Source: Treponema sp. (GTDB lineage: Bacteria; Spirochaetota; Spirochaetia; Treponematales; Breznakiellaceae). Taken from it: a stretch of 13,832 nucleotides of DNA. How positions within the stretch are numbered: position 1 is the stretch's first letter; every line of letters begins with the position of its first letter. The position numbers and the translations under genes were made by a program. The stretch is from contig WQWD01000030.1 in NCBI GenBank assembly GCA_009785545.1, forward strand, positions 1-13,832. Direction: 5' to 3'. The notes under the pieces are model-generated. The model was not told the origin of the DNA, searched no databases, and saw nothing but the letters and a program-made list of their open reading frames with translations. Shown here piece by piece: positions 7,371 to 13,832 of this stretch.

Positions 7371-7512
7371 GTCAGGCTGGGAGGCGTGGCTGGCAGGGAA
7401 AACATCTCTGGGATTCCTCGCCATAGAGACTGCGTCACATACTCGTATGTGCGCAGGCTCGGAGGCGAACTCCCCCAGAGTTTTCCCTGCCAGCCACGCC
7501 TCCCAGCCTGAC
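7371..7512. repeat. 142-base palindromic element with perfect 33-base arms
   Basis: The arms 7371-7403 and 7480-7512 are exact reverse complements over 33 bases and are GC-rich, unlike the AT-rich flanks. Pairing continues inward: 7407-7412 with 7474-7479 after a 3-base bulge (7404-7406), and 7418-7422 with 7464-7468 across an internal loop. An apical hairpin follows (7430-7434 with 7452-7456, one bulged base, 7436-7440 with 7447-7451). About 55 base pairs form in all. There is no open reading frame of note, no U-tract and no obvious target duplication. It lies between the lipoprotein promoter and the 3' end of the ATPase gene. It could be a palindromic repeat that recurs in the genome, a mobile MITE-like element, or a structured RNA. 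A cruciform or bidirectional transcription barrier is also possible. Confidence 0.75.
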
Positions 7513-7518
7513 GATGAT

Positions 7519-7607
7519 TGTAATCAACAACAAAAACAACTCCCGCAAATTTTGTGGTTTAGCAGGGGTCAAATTATCAGAACAGGAAGTGTGTTGTGTT
7601 GATTACA
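7519..7607. repeat. 11-base inverted repeat spanning the ATPase stop
   Basis: tgtaatcaaca (7519-7529) and its exact reverse complement (7597-7607) enclose a 67-base loop. The right arm contains the ATPase stop codon. The remaining bases between the ATPase stop and the large palindrome (7513-7602) hold no gene and no recognisable intrinsic terminator. A role at the mRNA 3' end is possible but unsupported. Confidence 0.3.
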
Positions 7608-10299
7608 CGATAACTGCTTTGCGACGCATTCGCAACCTACCAATTAGTTTTAGCACTTCCATAATAAATACTTGCATTAAAGCCATGCCGCCCATAATAA
7701 CCCAGTAGTGCCAGCTCAAATCATAGCGGGCGTTAAAGACACGGGCGAGAGGCGGCGTCAATAAAACAAAAGCCGTAAAACCAATCGTAAAAAGCGCCGC
7801 AAAGAAAACTCCCTTATTCGACAGGAAACCTGTCTTGAAAATAGAGTCCGAACTGCGAATAGTAAAGATATTCAAAACCGATGCCCAAGACAATACAGCA
7901 AAAGCCATAGTAACGCCTACAGTATGACCGGGTTCGATAAAAGGCACTATTTGAACTCTGGCTCCAATTGCGTAAGCAGAAAGAGTCAGTATCGAAAAAA
8001 TCGCAGAGCGCATGGCGATTCTTGCGCCCAGTCCACCGGCGAAAATACCAGCATCTTTGCCCAATGGTTTTCGTTTCATAACGCCGGATTCTGCCGGCTC
8101 GAAAGCAAGGAAGAAACCGGGTATGCCGTCAGAGACAACATTGATCAAAAGTATTTGTAAAGCTGTGATAACCGGCAGTCCCGCATAGTAGTTGCTGTCC
8201 CCCAGCAAGGCGAAAGATACTGCCATGCCGGTAAGCAGAACGAAGATTTCCGCAAAGTTCACGCTCAAAAGAAAACAGATAGTTTTGCGGATATTGTCAA
8301 AGGATTTGCGCCCTTCTCCGATGGCATCAACGATTGTCGCAAAATTGTCATCGGTGATAACCATGTCGGCGGCATTTTTGGAAACCTCAGTCCCGGTAAT
8401 TCCCATAGCGACGCCTACATCGGCAGCTTTCAGGGCGGGCGCATCGTTTACGCCGTCTCCTGTCATTGCGACAACTTCATTGTGCGCCGTCCATGCCTGA
8501 ACAATGCGGATTTTATCCTCCGGGCTTACACGGGCGTAAACGGAAATTTCCCTTACCTGCGCATGAAGTTCTTCGTCGCTCATGAGGGCTAGTTCCGCTC
8601 CTGTGACGGCTCGGTCGCCTTCCGCCATTATGCCGATCTGCTTGGCAATTGCCGCGGCAGTTTCAACATGGTCGCCGGTGATCATGACGGTTTTTATCCC
8701 GGCCTCTCGGGCTTGAGCGACAGCAGTTGCGCTTTCCGATCTGGGCGGATCTATCATGCCTACCATGCCCATAAAGATTAAGTCTTTCTCCAAGCCTTCA
8801 ACGCTTAAATCTTCGGGTTTTTCTTTAAAGAATTTGTACCCAACAGCAAGAACACGCAGAGCCCGTCGGGCAAACTCGTCATGAATCTTTGTTGCCCGCT
8901 GTAACTGCGTTTCGTCCCATTTAACAGGAATTCTGTCAAACGCTCCCTTTGTTACGACAAGGTATCCGTCATCAACATGATGAATAGTAGTCATGCGTTT
9001 ACGCAAGGAATCAAAGGGAAGCTCATGAACACGGGGATATTGCCTTTCAGCGTCTACTCTGGTTAAGCCAAGATCGTGCAACATACGGATAATGGCGATC
9101 TCAGTCGGATCACCTACTACGTGCTCTCCTTCCTCGTCTCCAAAAGCCTCGATGGTGGCATTACTGCAAGATGCCATCAGCTCGATCAGGTATTTTTCGT
9201 CATCGTGAAATTTATCTTCGGCGGCGGTGGGCGTGTCGTGATCAACGTGCCAAACCTGCTGAATCTTCATCTTGTTTTGAGTCAGAGTTCCGGTTTTGTC
9301 TGAACATATAACTGAGGTGTTGCCTACGGTTTCTACCGCCGGAATCTTTCTTATAATGGTATGTTTTGTAACCATGTTGTAAACGCCGTGCGCCAATATC
9401 ATTGTTACGATGATGGGCAGGGTTTCGGGGACTGCTGCCACACCAAGCGCAACAGCGGAAAAAAGCATATCGATAGCTTCGTTGTCGAACACGAATCTTC
9501 CCAACAGGAACATCACAAGACCAGCACCAAGAGCCGTAATCGAAATACGCTTCGCAAGCTGGGTAAGCCTTAACTGAAGCGGCGTTTTCAGCTTTAATGT
9601 GGTGTTAAGGAGCTTGGCGATTTTGCCCATCTCCGTTTCCATGGCGGTTTCGACAACCACAGCCAGCGCACGCCCGCCGGTAACAAGACAGCCGGAATAT
9701 ACCATGTTAAGTCTGTCTCCCAGCGGGGCATTTTCGGCGATAACTGCGTCATGGTCTTTTTCTACGGGCTGGCTTTCGCCGGTAAGAGCCGCCTCCTCAA
9801 CTTGCAGGCTGCTTGCTTCTATCAGACGGGCATCTGCGGTGATTACGTCTCCCGCTGTCAATTCGACAATGTCACCCGGAACTAACTGGTTAGCATCGAT
9901 AACTTGCTTTAAACCTTCTCGGATAACCTTGGTTTTGAAAGCATTCATCTTTTTAAGAGCTTCCAGCGCTTTTTCAGCCTTACTCTCCTGATAAATCCCC
10001 AAACAAACGTTGATAACAACGATACTCATGATGACGATAACCTTTGGCCATGAAGAATCCTGCCCCTGAAAAATCGCCATGTACGCCGCAATAGAGGCGG
10101 CAACAATAAGAATGAGCGCCGGAATTTCCCTTAAATGATGTAGTATTTTCGCAAAGAGCGTCTCTTTTTTTTCTTCGTCGAACTCGTTTAATCCGTACCT
10201 TGTCAGACGTCTTTCAATTTCCTGATGGCTGAGCCCTCTGGTTCGGCACGTATCGAGTTTATGCAGAACATCGCAAACTGTTTCTTTTACCCACAACAT
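7603..10299 (-). CDS. P2A-type (Ca2+-transporting-like) P-type ATPase
   Basis: An 898-residue cation pump that couples ATP hydrolysis to ion export across the inner membrane. An N-terminal cation-ATPase domain (about 8-75) is followed by the actuator domain with TGES (173-176), the phosphorylation site DKTGTLT with Asp334, the nucleotide-binding domain with KGA (451-453), then TGD (541-543) and TGDGVNDAP (613-621). About ten membrane segments follow the SERCA plan. Ca-ligand positions kept are Glu292 in membrane segment 4, Asn681 and Glu684 in segment 5, and Asn720 and Asp724 in segment 6, with Ser723 where SERCA has Thr. The usual PEGLP is PETLP here, and I see no counterpart of the SERCA segment-8 Glu. 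Calcium, or another divalent such as manganese, is therefore likely, perhaps through one full site. There is no CPx motif, so it is not a heavy-metal P1B pump. AAGGA lies 7 bases before the ATG. Confidence 0.92.
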   Translation of the reverse strand: MLWVKETVCDVLHKLDTCRTRGLSHQEIERRLTRYGLNEFDEEKKETLFAKILHHLREIPALILIVAASIAAYMAIFQGQDSSWPKVIVIMSIVVINVCLGIYQESKAEKALEALKKMNAFKTKVIREGLKQVIDANQLVPGDIVELTAGDVITADARLIEASSLQVEEAALTGESQPVEKDHDAVIAENAPLGDRLNMVYSGCLVTGGRALAVVVETAMETEMGKIAKLLNTTLKLKTPLQLRLTQLAKRISITALGAGLVMFLLGRFVFDNEAIDMLFSAVALGVAAVPETLPIIVTMILAHGVYNMVTKHTIIRKIPAVETVGNTSVICSDKTGTLTQNKMKIQQVWHVDHDTPTAAEDKFHDDEKYLIELMASCSNATIEAFGDEEGEHVVGDPTEIAIIRMLHDLGLTRVDAERQYPRVHELPFDSLRKRMTTIHHVDDGYLVVTKGAFDRIPVKWDETQLQRATKIHDEFARRALRVLAVGYKFFKEKPEDLSVEGLEKDLIFMGMVGMIDPPRSESATAVAQAREAGIKTVMITGDHVETAAAIAKQIGIMAEGDRAVTGAELALMSDEELHAQVREISVYARVSPEDKIRIVQAWTAHNEVVAMTGDGVNDAPALKAADVGVAMGITGTEVSKNAADMVITDDNFATIVDAIGEGRKSFDNIRKTICFLLSVNFAEIFVLLTGMAVSFALLGDSNYYAGLPVITALQILLINVVSDGIPGFFLAFEPAESGVMKRKPLGKDAGIFAGGLGARIAMRSAIFSILTLSAYAIGARVQIVPFIEPGHTVGVTMAFAVLSWASVLNIFTIRSSDSIFKTGFLSNKGVFFAALFTIGFTAFVLLTPPLARVFNARYDLSWHYWVIMGGMALMQVFIMEVLKLIGRLRMRRKAVIV

Positions 10300-10340
10300 T
10301 GTTATTCCTTCTTGATATGTTATTCTGATTGTATAAGAGA

Positions 10341-10369
10341 AATATACCTTTTTTTGACGTGGTTGTCAA
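10341..10369 (-). promoter_or_regulatory. promoter of the P-type ATPase gene
   Basis: On the minus strand TTGACA (10369-10364), a 17-base spacer and TATATT (10346-10341), a near-consensus sigma70 promoter. The start codon at 10299 leaves a leader of about 35 bases. Its -35 box overlaps that of the divergent promoter by five bases. Confidence 0.65.
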
Positions 10370-10370
10370 A
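10353..10370. promoter_or_regulatory. candidate operator, TTTGAC-N6-GTCAAA
   Basis: A perfect 6+6 palindrome with a 6-base spacer covers the shared -35 region of the two divergent promoters. A dimeric regulator bound here would block or recruit polymerase in both directions. I do not recognise it as the site of a known regulator: it is not a CRP (TGTGA-N6-TCACA) or FNR (TTGAT-N4-ATCAA) site, although the spacing equals that of CRP. No regulator gene with a helix-turn-helix is in the window. Confidence 0.4.
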
Positions 10371-10391
10371 GTCCCCTCGACATTTTAATAA
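10363..10391 (+). promoter_or_regulatory. promoter of the cNMP/GGDEF gene pair
   Basis: TTGTCA (10363-10368), a 17-base spacer and TAATAA (10386-10391). The predicted start near 10398 leaves only about 14 bases before the ATG at 10412, so the mRNA leader would be very short. It is back to back with the ATPase promoter. Confidence 0.5.
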
Positions 10392-10411
10392 AAAAAAGCC
10401 ATAATGAGGTT

Positions 10412-11416
10412 ATGCTTCCGGCAAAGATTGACGCGGCACTCATTAAACAAGTTGATCTCTTCTCTAATCTTCCTCAGGATGAGATTGATTTTATCATTTC
10501 TCATTCCGGGACGATCTTACTTCCAAAAAACGGTCTTTTATTCTCTGCCGGAGAGAAGGCAGTGCGTTTTTATATATTAACAAACGGCGAGATACGGGTT
10601 TTTAAGAAAAACGACGACAATAGCGAAGAAGAAATGGCAAGTTTTACTTCAGGAGATACTATCGGCGATTTTGACTTTGCGCGCGGAGCGGAATATGATG
10701 CCTATGCGGAAGCCGCCGAAGATTCGCACCTTATCGTTTTTCCCGCTTCGAACATTTCGATGGACTCCCTTGCGGCGCAAGACCCGCGTACAGTATGCGG
10801 CATATTAAAAAACGCAATTGTAATGATGACTTCGCGCATAAAATCAGTTCATAAACTTCTGCTTGATAATATGTCATGGGTACAGGCACTTCACAGGCGT
10901 GTTTATGAAGACTTAGGAACAGGTTTATGGAAGCAAACCATCATCACCGACGAAATCAAAAATAACCTAAAAGATACTGCCGCTTTGATCATGTTAAAGC
11001 CTGATCGCTTTAAGATACTGGTAGATTCGCGGGGACACAGCGCCGGGGATGAGGCGATGATCAGAATAGCTCTTGTCTTAAAAAACATTTGCAGACAGGA
11101 AGGGCACGGCTGGCCTTTGCGTTTTAAAAGCAATGAGGTTGGGCTTATTTTTAATAATTTTGATGCCGCCGAAGCAAAAAGAATTGTCGAACAATTAGCG
11201 GATAATATTAACAATATGGAACCTGTTCCGGCAGAGAACGGTATTCCCGCATTTCCTTTTTCCGCTACTATTTCATGGTGTATCTGGACTTTTGACGGCG
11301 TAAACTGGGATAATCTGTTTCAGGAAAATTACGCCAATCTTCTTGCTGCTTGGAAAACTGCCGGAAATACAATTGTCCGTTACTCAAATACTGATCTGTC
11401 GGAGTCTGTAAAATGA
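10412..11416 (+). CDS. cNMP-binding-like plus degenerate GGDEF-like protein
   Basis: A 334-residue soluble protein with an N-terminal cyclic-nucleotide-binding beta-barrel fold (about 10-125) and a C-terminal GGDEF-type domain (about 160-325). The GGDEF domain is recognised by 'LGTGLW' (168-173), 'DRFKILVDSRGHSAGD' (198-213) and the following helix. It looks catalytically dead. The signature is KSNEV (239-243) instead of GGDEF, the first metal-binding Asp is Lys196, the guanine-contacting Asn is Val204, and no RxxD I-site precedes the signature. The cNMP domain also lacks the Pro-Arg-x-Ala phosphate-binding cassette: the loop reads GDFDFARGAEYDAYAEA. There is no helix-turn-helix, so it is not a CRP-type transcription factor. 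A GAGG lies only 2 bases before the ATG, too close to be a good ribosome site. It overlaps the intact homologue downstream by four bases. It is probably a regulatory or scaffold partner, by inference. Confidence 0.8.
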   Translation: MLPAKIDAALIKQVDLFSNLPQDEIDFIISHSGTILLPKNGLLFSAGEKAVRFYILTNGEIRVFKKNDDNSEEEMASFTSGDTIGDFDFARGAEYDAYAEAAEDSHLIVFPASNISMDSLAAQDPRTVCGILKNAIVMMTSRIKSVHKLLLDNMSWVQALHRRVYEDLGTGLWKQTIITDEIKNNLKDTAALIMLKPDRFKILVDSRGHSAGDEAMIRIALVLKNICRQEGHGWPLRFKSNEVGLIFNNFDAAEAKRIVEQLADNINNMEPVPAENGIPAFPFSATISWCIWTFDGVNWDNLFQENYANLLAAWKTAGNTIVRYSNTDLSESVK

Positions 11417-12417
11417 ACGATGACATATTAAACTCGCAAACAATGCTGGCGGTAATCTCCGGGCTGCCGCTTTTTTCAAAGTTAGACGAAGATGAATTCA
11501 AAGTTGCGGTAAAAGCTCTTAAAACAATTCAAGTTAAAAAAGGCGAAACGCTGTTTAACGAAGGCGATCCTGGAGAGGATATGTTTATTCATTTTTCGGG
11601 AGCGTTAAGCGCATACTGCGCTCAATCTGACGGCACTAAACGTTTATTGTTTAAAATCAAACTTGGAGAATTCTTCGGGGAGATGTCAGTAATTGCCAAT
11701 GTGCCAAGATCGGCGACCATCATAGCAGAAGAAGATTCCACTACAATCAAAATTAAGGGAAGCGATTTTTATCGCATTATAGCTGATTATCCATTCATTG
11801 GATCAAAGATATTGAGATCGATAAGCCTTGTGCAAAATCAATGGCTGGATCAATCGTCAAAATCGGTGAGCGATTTAATCAGATGGGGCGAAACAGCACG
11901 CCACAGAGCAATCACCGACGAAATGACAGGGCTTTACAACAAGCGCTTTCTTGACGAGACTCTCAAAGAACGGTTAAGCCCGCCGATGAACAAACGTCTT
12001 ATGTCTCTTTTAATGATGGATCTTGACAGGATTCACGGCGTTAATGATCAACACGGCAATAAAGCCGGCGACATTGTAATTAACGCGGCAGCCGATGTTA
12101 TTCGCACGTCTCTACGACCGGGAGATATTCCGGCGCGTCTATCCGGCGACGAGTTTGCTATAGTCCTTCCCGATACATCAAAAAGAGACGCAGCAAAAAT
12201 AGCCGAACAAATCAGAGTAAATATGGAGAAACAAAAGATCGAAGTTCCCGCAAGCCCGGGATCTGAGAAAACTGTTTTTATCTACACAAAAACAAGTATA
12301 GGAATTGCGATAGCTCCTACTCACGCTAAAACGGTAGAAAAAATAGAAGAAAACGCTGATATAGCCCTGCGTAAAGCAAAAGAACTGGGGCGAAATCGTG
12401 TTGAAGTTTTTGGGTAA
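11413..12417 (+). CDS. cNMP-binding diguanylate cyclase (GGDEF)
   Basis: A 334-residue protein predicted to make the second messenger cyclic di-GMP from two GTP. An N-terminal cyclic-nucleotide-binding domain (about 12-135) has a good phosphate-binding cassette, 'GEFFGEMSVIANVPRSAT' (85-102, Arg99). A helical linker (about 136-165) leads to a GGDEF domain (about 166-334). Catalytic features are 'DEMTGLYNKRFLDE' (169-182), Asp203 in DLD, Asn211 and Asp212, Asp220, and the signature SGDEF (244-248), a commonly active variant. An RPGD I-site (235-238) stands exactly five residues before it, so allosteric product inhibition is expected. The usual Phe-Lys after the first Asp pair is Ile-His, and the His of the GH pair is Asn. 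The ATG overlaps the TGA of the upstream gene (ATGA), with GGAG 8 bases before it. It is the same length as its upstream neighbour, which suggests a tandem duplication. The ligand of the cNMP domain is not known. Confidence 0.92.
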   Translation: MNDDILNSQTMLAVISGLPLFSKLDEDEFKVAVKALKTIQVKKGETLFNEGDPGEDMFIHFSGALSAYCAQSDGTKRLLFKIKLGEFFGEMSVIANVPRSATIIAEEDSTTIKIKGSDFYRIIADYPFIGSKILRSISLVQNQWLDQSSKSVSDLIRWGETARHRAITDEMTGLYNKRFLDETLKERLSPPMNKRLMSLLMMDLDRIHGVNDQHGNKAGDIVINAAADVIRTSLRPGDIPARLSGDEFAIVLPDTSKRDAAKIAEQIRVNMEKQKIEVPASPGSEKTVFIYTKTSIGIAIAPTHAKTVEKIEENADIALRKAKELGRNRVEVFG

Positions 12418-12472
12418 GAATACTTGGTTGTAATAGCGTTGTGATGGATAGCCGCACAAAAACAATGATTAT

Positions 12473-13816
12473 ATGAAATCTAACCTATCAGATGAATATG
12501 AAAATTCACTGAACGAATCTTTTCGCAATAATGAAGGAATTTATTATACGCCTGAAAATATTATTAAAGATATGTTAAAAAATATTGATGACGTTGAAAA
12601 TAAAATCTTTTTAGATCCTTGCTGCGGCTGCGGAAATTTTATTATTCAGGCAATAGACAAAGGATTTTCCACAGAAAATATTTACGGTTTTGATACCGAT
12701 AAAAACGCTGTAGAAATAACAAAAAAACGAATTCTCGAAAAAACAGGTTTTGAAAGCAAAAATATTATTGTTTGTGATTTTCTGGAATTTGCAAAAGATA
12801 TAAACACAAAATATGATTTTATTTTTACAAACCCTCCATGGGGGAAAAAGCTTAAAAAAGAAATAAAAGAAAAATTTTCAGCATTTTACAAAACAGGAAA
12901 AAGTATTGATACAAGCGCATTGTTCTTTTTTGTTTGTTTAAAATTATTAAATGAAGGCGGAAAACTTGGATTCCTTTTACCTGAAGCGTTTTTCAACATA
13001 TCAACTTTTGAAGATGCCCGAAAAGCCGCATTAAATCTGCAAATCGAAAGGTTGATTGATTACGCAAAACCATTTAAAGGATTATTAACACGGGCGTATG
13101 CAATAATCCTGAAAAATGAAAAAGTAAATATAAATACGCCAATTATATGCGAAACTGAAAAGCAAAAGATAAAACGAAATCAACAAAGTTTTAATAAAGT
13201 TCCCAAACATATTTTCAATTTTTGGACAAACGACGAAGAAAATAAAGTTATAGAGTATATTTTTTCATTACCGCATATTACACTTGCAGATAACGCAAAA
13301 TGGGGATTGGGAATTGTAACAGGAAACAATAACAAAGTATGTAAAACAACCTGCGAACCGGGTTTTGTCCCGATATTTCGCGGACAAGATATAACATCAA
13401 AAGGTTTAAAAGAACCAAAATTGTATATTTCTGAAGATTTGTCTGATTGCCGGCAAGTTGCTCCGCTTGAACTTTATAAAACAAATGAAAAGTTGGTATA
13501 CCGGTTTATTTCCAACAGGCTTGTTTTTTATTGTGACACTAAACAGAATTACATTCTTAACAGCGCTAATATGCTGATACTAAACAAAGATTTTCCAATT
13601 ACAGGACAACAGTTATCTGATTTACTCAACAGCAGCTATATGAATTGGATTTTTTCAAATATTTTCCACACACATAAAATTTTACGAGGTGATTTAGAAC
13701 TTTTGCCTCTTCATACAGATTATTTTATTAAAAATAATACATTTGATGAAGAAAAATATATAAATTATATCAACATAGAAAAGGGAATAAATGGAGCCTA
13801 CAGAATTAAAAAATAG
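12473..13816 (+). CDS. TaqI-like N6-adenine DNA methyltransferase
   Basis: A 447-residue SAM-dependent DNA methyltransferase predicted to methylate adenine at N6 within a specific sequence. Motif X is 'GIYYTPENI' (22-30). The SAM-binding motif I is LDPCCGCGNF (47-56), motif II has Asp73 in GFDTD, motif III has Asp102, and the catalytic motif IV is NPPW (120-123). The C-terminal part (about 270-415), with 'VPIFRGQDITSKGL' and a later 'NSANMLIL', resembles the target-recognition domain of M.TaqI and type IIG enzymes. No nuclease motif is seen, so cleavage, if any, would come from another protein. The coding sequence is much more AT-rich than its neighbours (about 20-35% GC in lines I counted, against about 40% or more), which points to horizontal acquisition. 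No clear Shine-Dalgarno precedes the ATG. The 55 bases after the diguanylate cyclase gene show no convincing promoter or terminator. Confidence 0.9.
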   Translation: MKSNLSDEYENSLNESFRNNEGIYYTPENIIKDMLKNIDDVENKIFLDPCCGCGNFIIQAIDKGFSTENIYGFDTDKNAVEITKKRILEKTGFESKNIIVCDFLEFAKDINTKYDFIFTNPPWGKKLKKEIKEKFSAFYKTGKSIDTSALFFFVCLKLLNEGGKLGFLLPEAFFNISTFEDARKAALNLQIERLIDYAKPFKGLLTRAYAIILKNEKVNINTPIICETEKQKIKRNQQSFNKVPKHIFNFWTNDEENKVIEYIFSLPHITLADNAKWGLGIVTGNNNKVCKTTCEPGFVPIFRGQDITSKGLKEPKLYISEDLSDCRQVAPLELYKTNEKLVYRFISNRLVFYCDTKQNYILNSANMLILNKDFPITGQQLSDLLNSSYMNWIFSNIFHTHKILRGDLELLPLHTDYFIKNNTFDEEKYINYINIEKGINGAYRIKK

Positions 13817-13832
13817 AAATTCAAAGGCTGTC
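13791..13832 (+). CDS. 5' end of a gene overlapping the methyltransferase, cut by the window edge
   Basis: An ATG at 13791 in the +1 frame relative to the methyltransferase opens 14 codons (MEPTELKNRNSKAV) that stay open to the right edge. AAGGG lies 5 bases upstream, a better ribosome site than that of the methyltransferase itself. The 26-base overlap is typical of coupled restriction-modification genes, so a restriction endonuclease or other defence partner is the natural guess. The visible residues cannot confirm this. Confidence 0.5.
   Translation, partial: MEPTELKNRNSKAV

Noticed and set aside
5574..7512. The two palindromic elements as copies of one repeat
   Set aside because: They are almost the same length (141 and 142 bases), but their arms and loops share no sequence, so they are treated as separate elements.
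7513..7602. Short gene or intrinsic terminator downstream of the ATPase
   Set aside because: The plus-strand frame 7514-7708 runs into the ATPase in antisense without a ribosome site, and no GC-rich stem followed by T-run is present.
9599..9991. 130-codon plus-strand open frame inside the ATPase gene (also 8192-8500 and 9361-9573)
   Set aside because: Antisense shadows of the conserved ATPase with low-complexity Ser/Ala/Thr content and no start context.
10412..12417. CRP/FNR-type transcription regulators
   Set aside because: Both proteins have the cNMP-binding fold, but the C-terminal half is a GGDEF-type domain and no helix-turn-helix is present.
12424..12452. Promoter for the methyltransferase (TTGGTT, 17 bases, GATAGC)
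   Set aside because: The -10 box matches only three of six consensus positions and lacks the final T, so it is not better than chance.

Overview
The window looks like chromosomal DNA of a spirochaete, most probably a Treponema-type organism. The main support is the minus-strand gene order truB - rpsO - pnp - dut - two LptF/LptG-type permeases, which I recall as characteristic of treponemes. The assignment rests on gene order and protein style only; no rRNA or other taxonomic marker is present.

Region 1 (1-5562, minus strand) is a compact housekeeping operon: rpsO, pnp, dut, two LptF/LptG-family permeases, and the first 20 codons of one more gene running off the left edge. Spacing is very tight: TAATG overlaps at rpsO/pnp and at permease/edge gene, an ATGA overlap between the permeases, and zero spacing between dut and the first permease. 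Only the pnp-dut gap (129 bases) is long, and it holds inverted repeats and a weak promoter candidate. A good sigma70-type promoter (TTGACA, 17-base spacer, CATTAT) lies upstream of rpsO.

Region 2 (5563-7602) holds truB and, upstream of it, a lipoprotein gene of unknown function. It also holds two unrelated palindromic elements of nearly the same size. A 141-base fold-back element sits between truB and rpsO, where treponemes usually carry ribF. A 142-base palindrome with perfect 33-base arms lies upstream of the lipoprotein promoter. ribF, rbfA and infB are not in the window.

Region 3 (7603-12417) is a divergent pair of transcription units. The minus-strand unit is a P2A (Ca2+-type) P-type ATPase. 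The plus-strand unit is two overlapping genes, each with an N-terminal cyclic-nucleotide-binding-like domain and a C-terminal GGDEF-type domain. The second protein keeps the residues of an active, product-inhibited diguanylate cyclase (SGDEF plus an RPGD I-site). The first has lost key residues in both domains. The two promoters share their -35 bases inside a TTTGAC-N6-GTCAAA palindrome, so transcription in the two directions is probably mutually exclusive or jointly controlled.

Region 4 (12418-13832) is visibly more AT-rich. It encodes a TaqI-like N6-adenine DNA methyltransferase and the first 14 codons of an overlapping downstream gene, possibly the partner of a restriction-modification or related defence locus that continues outside the window.

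No rRNA, tRNA, CRISPR array or transposase gene was seen. The points most worth following up are the degenerate/intact cNMP-GGDEF pair with its shared promoter region and the two palindromic elements; neither is established here as a new system.
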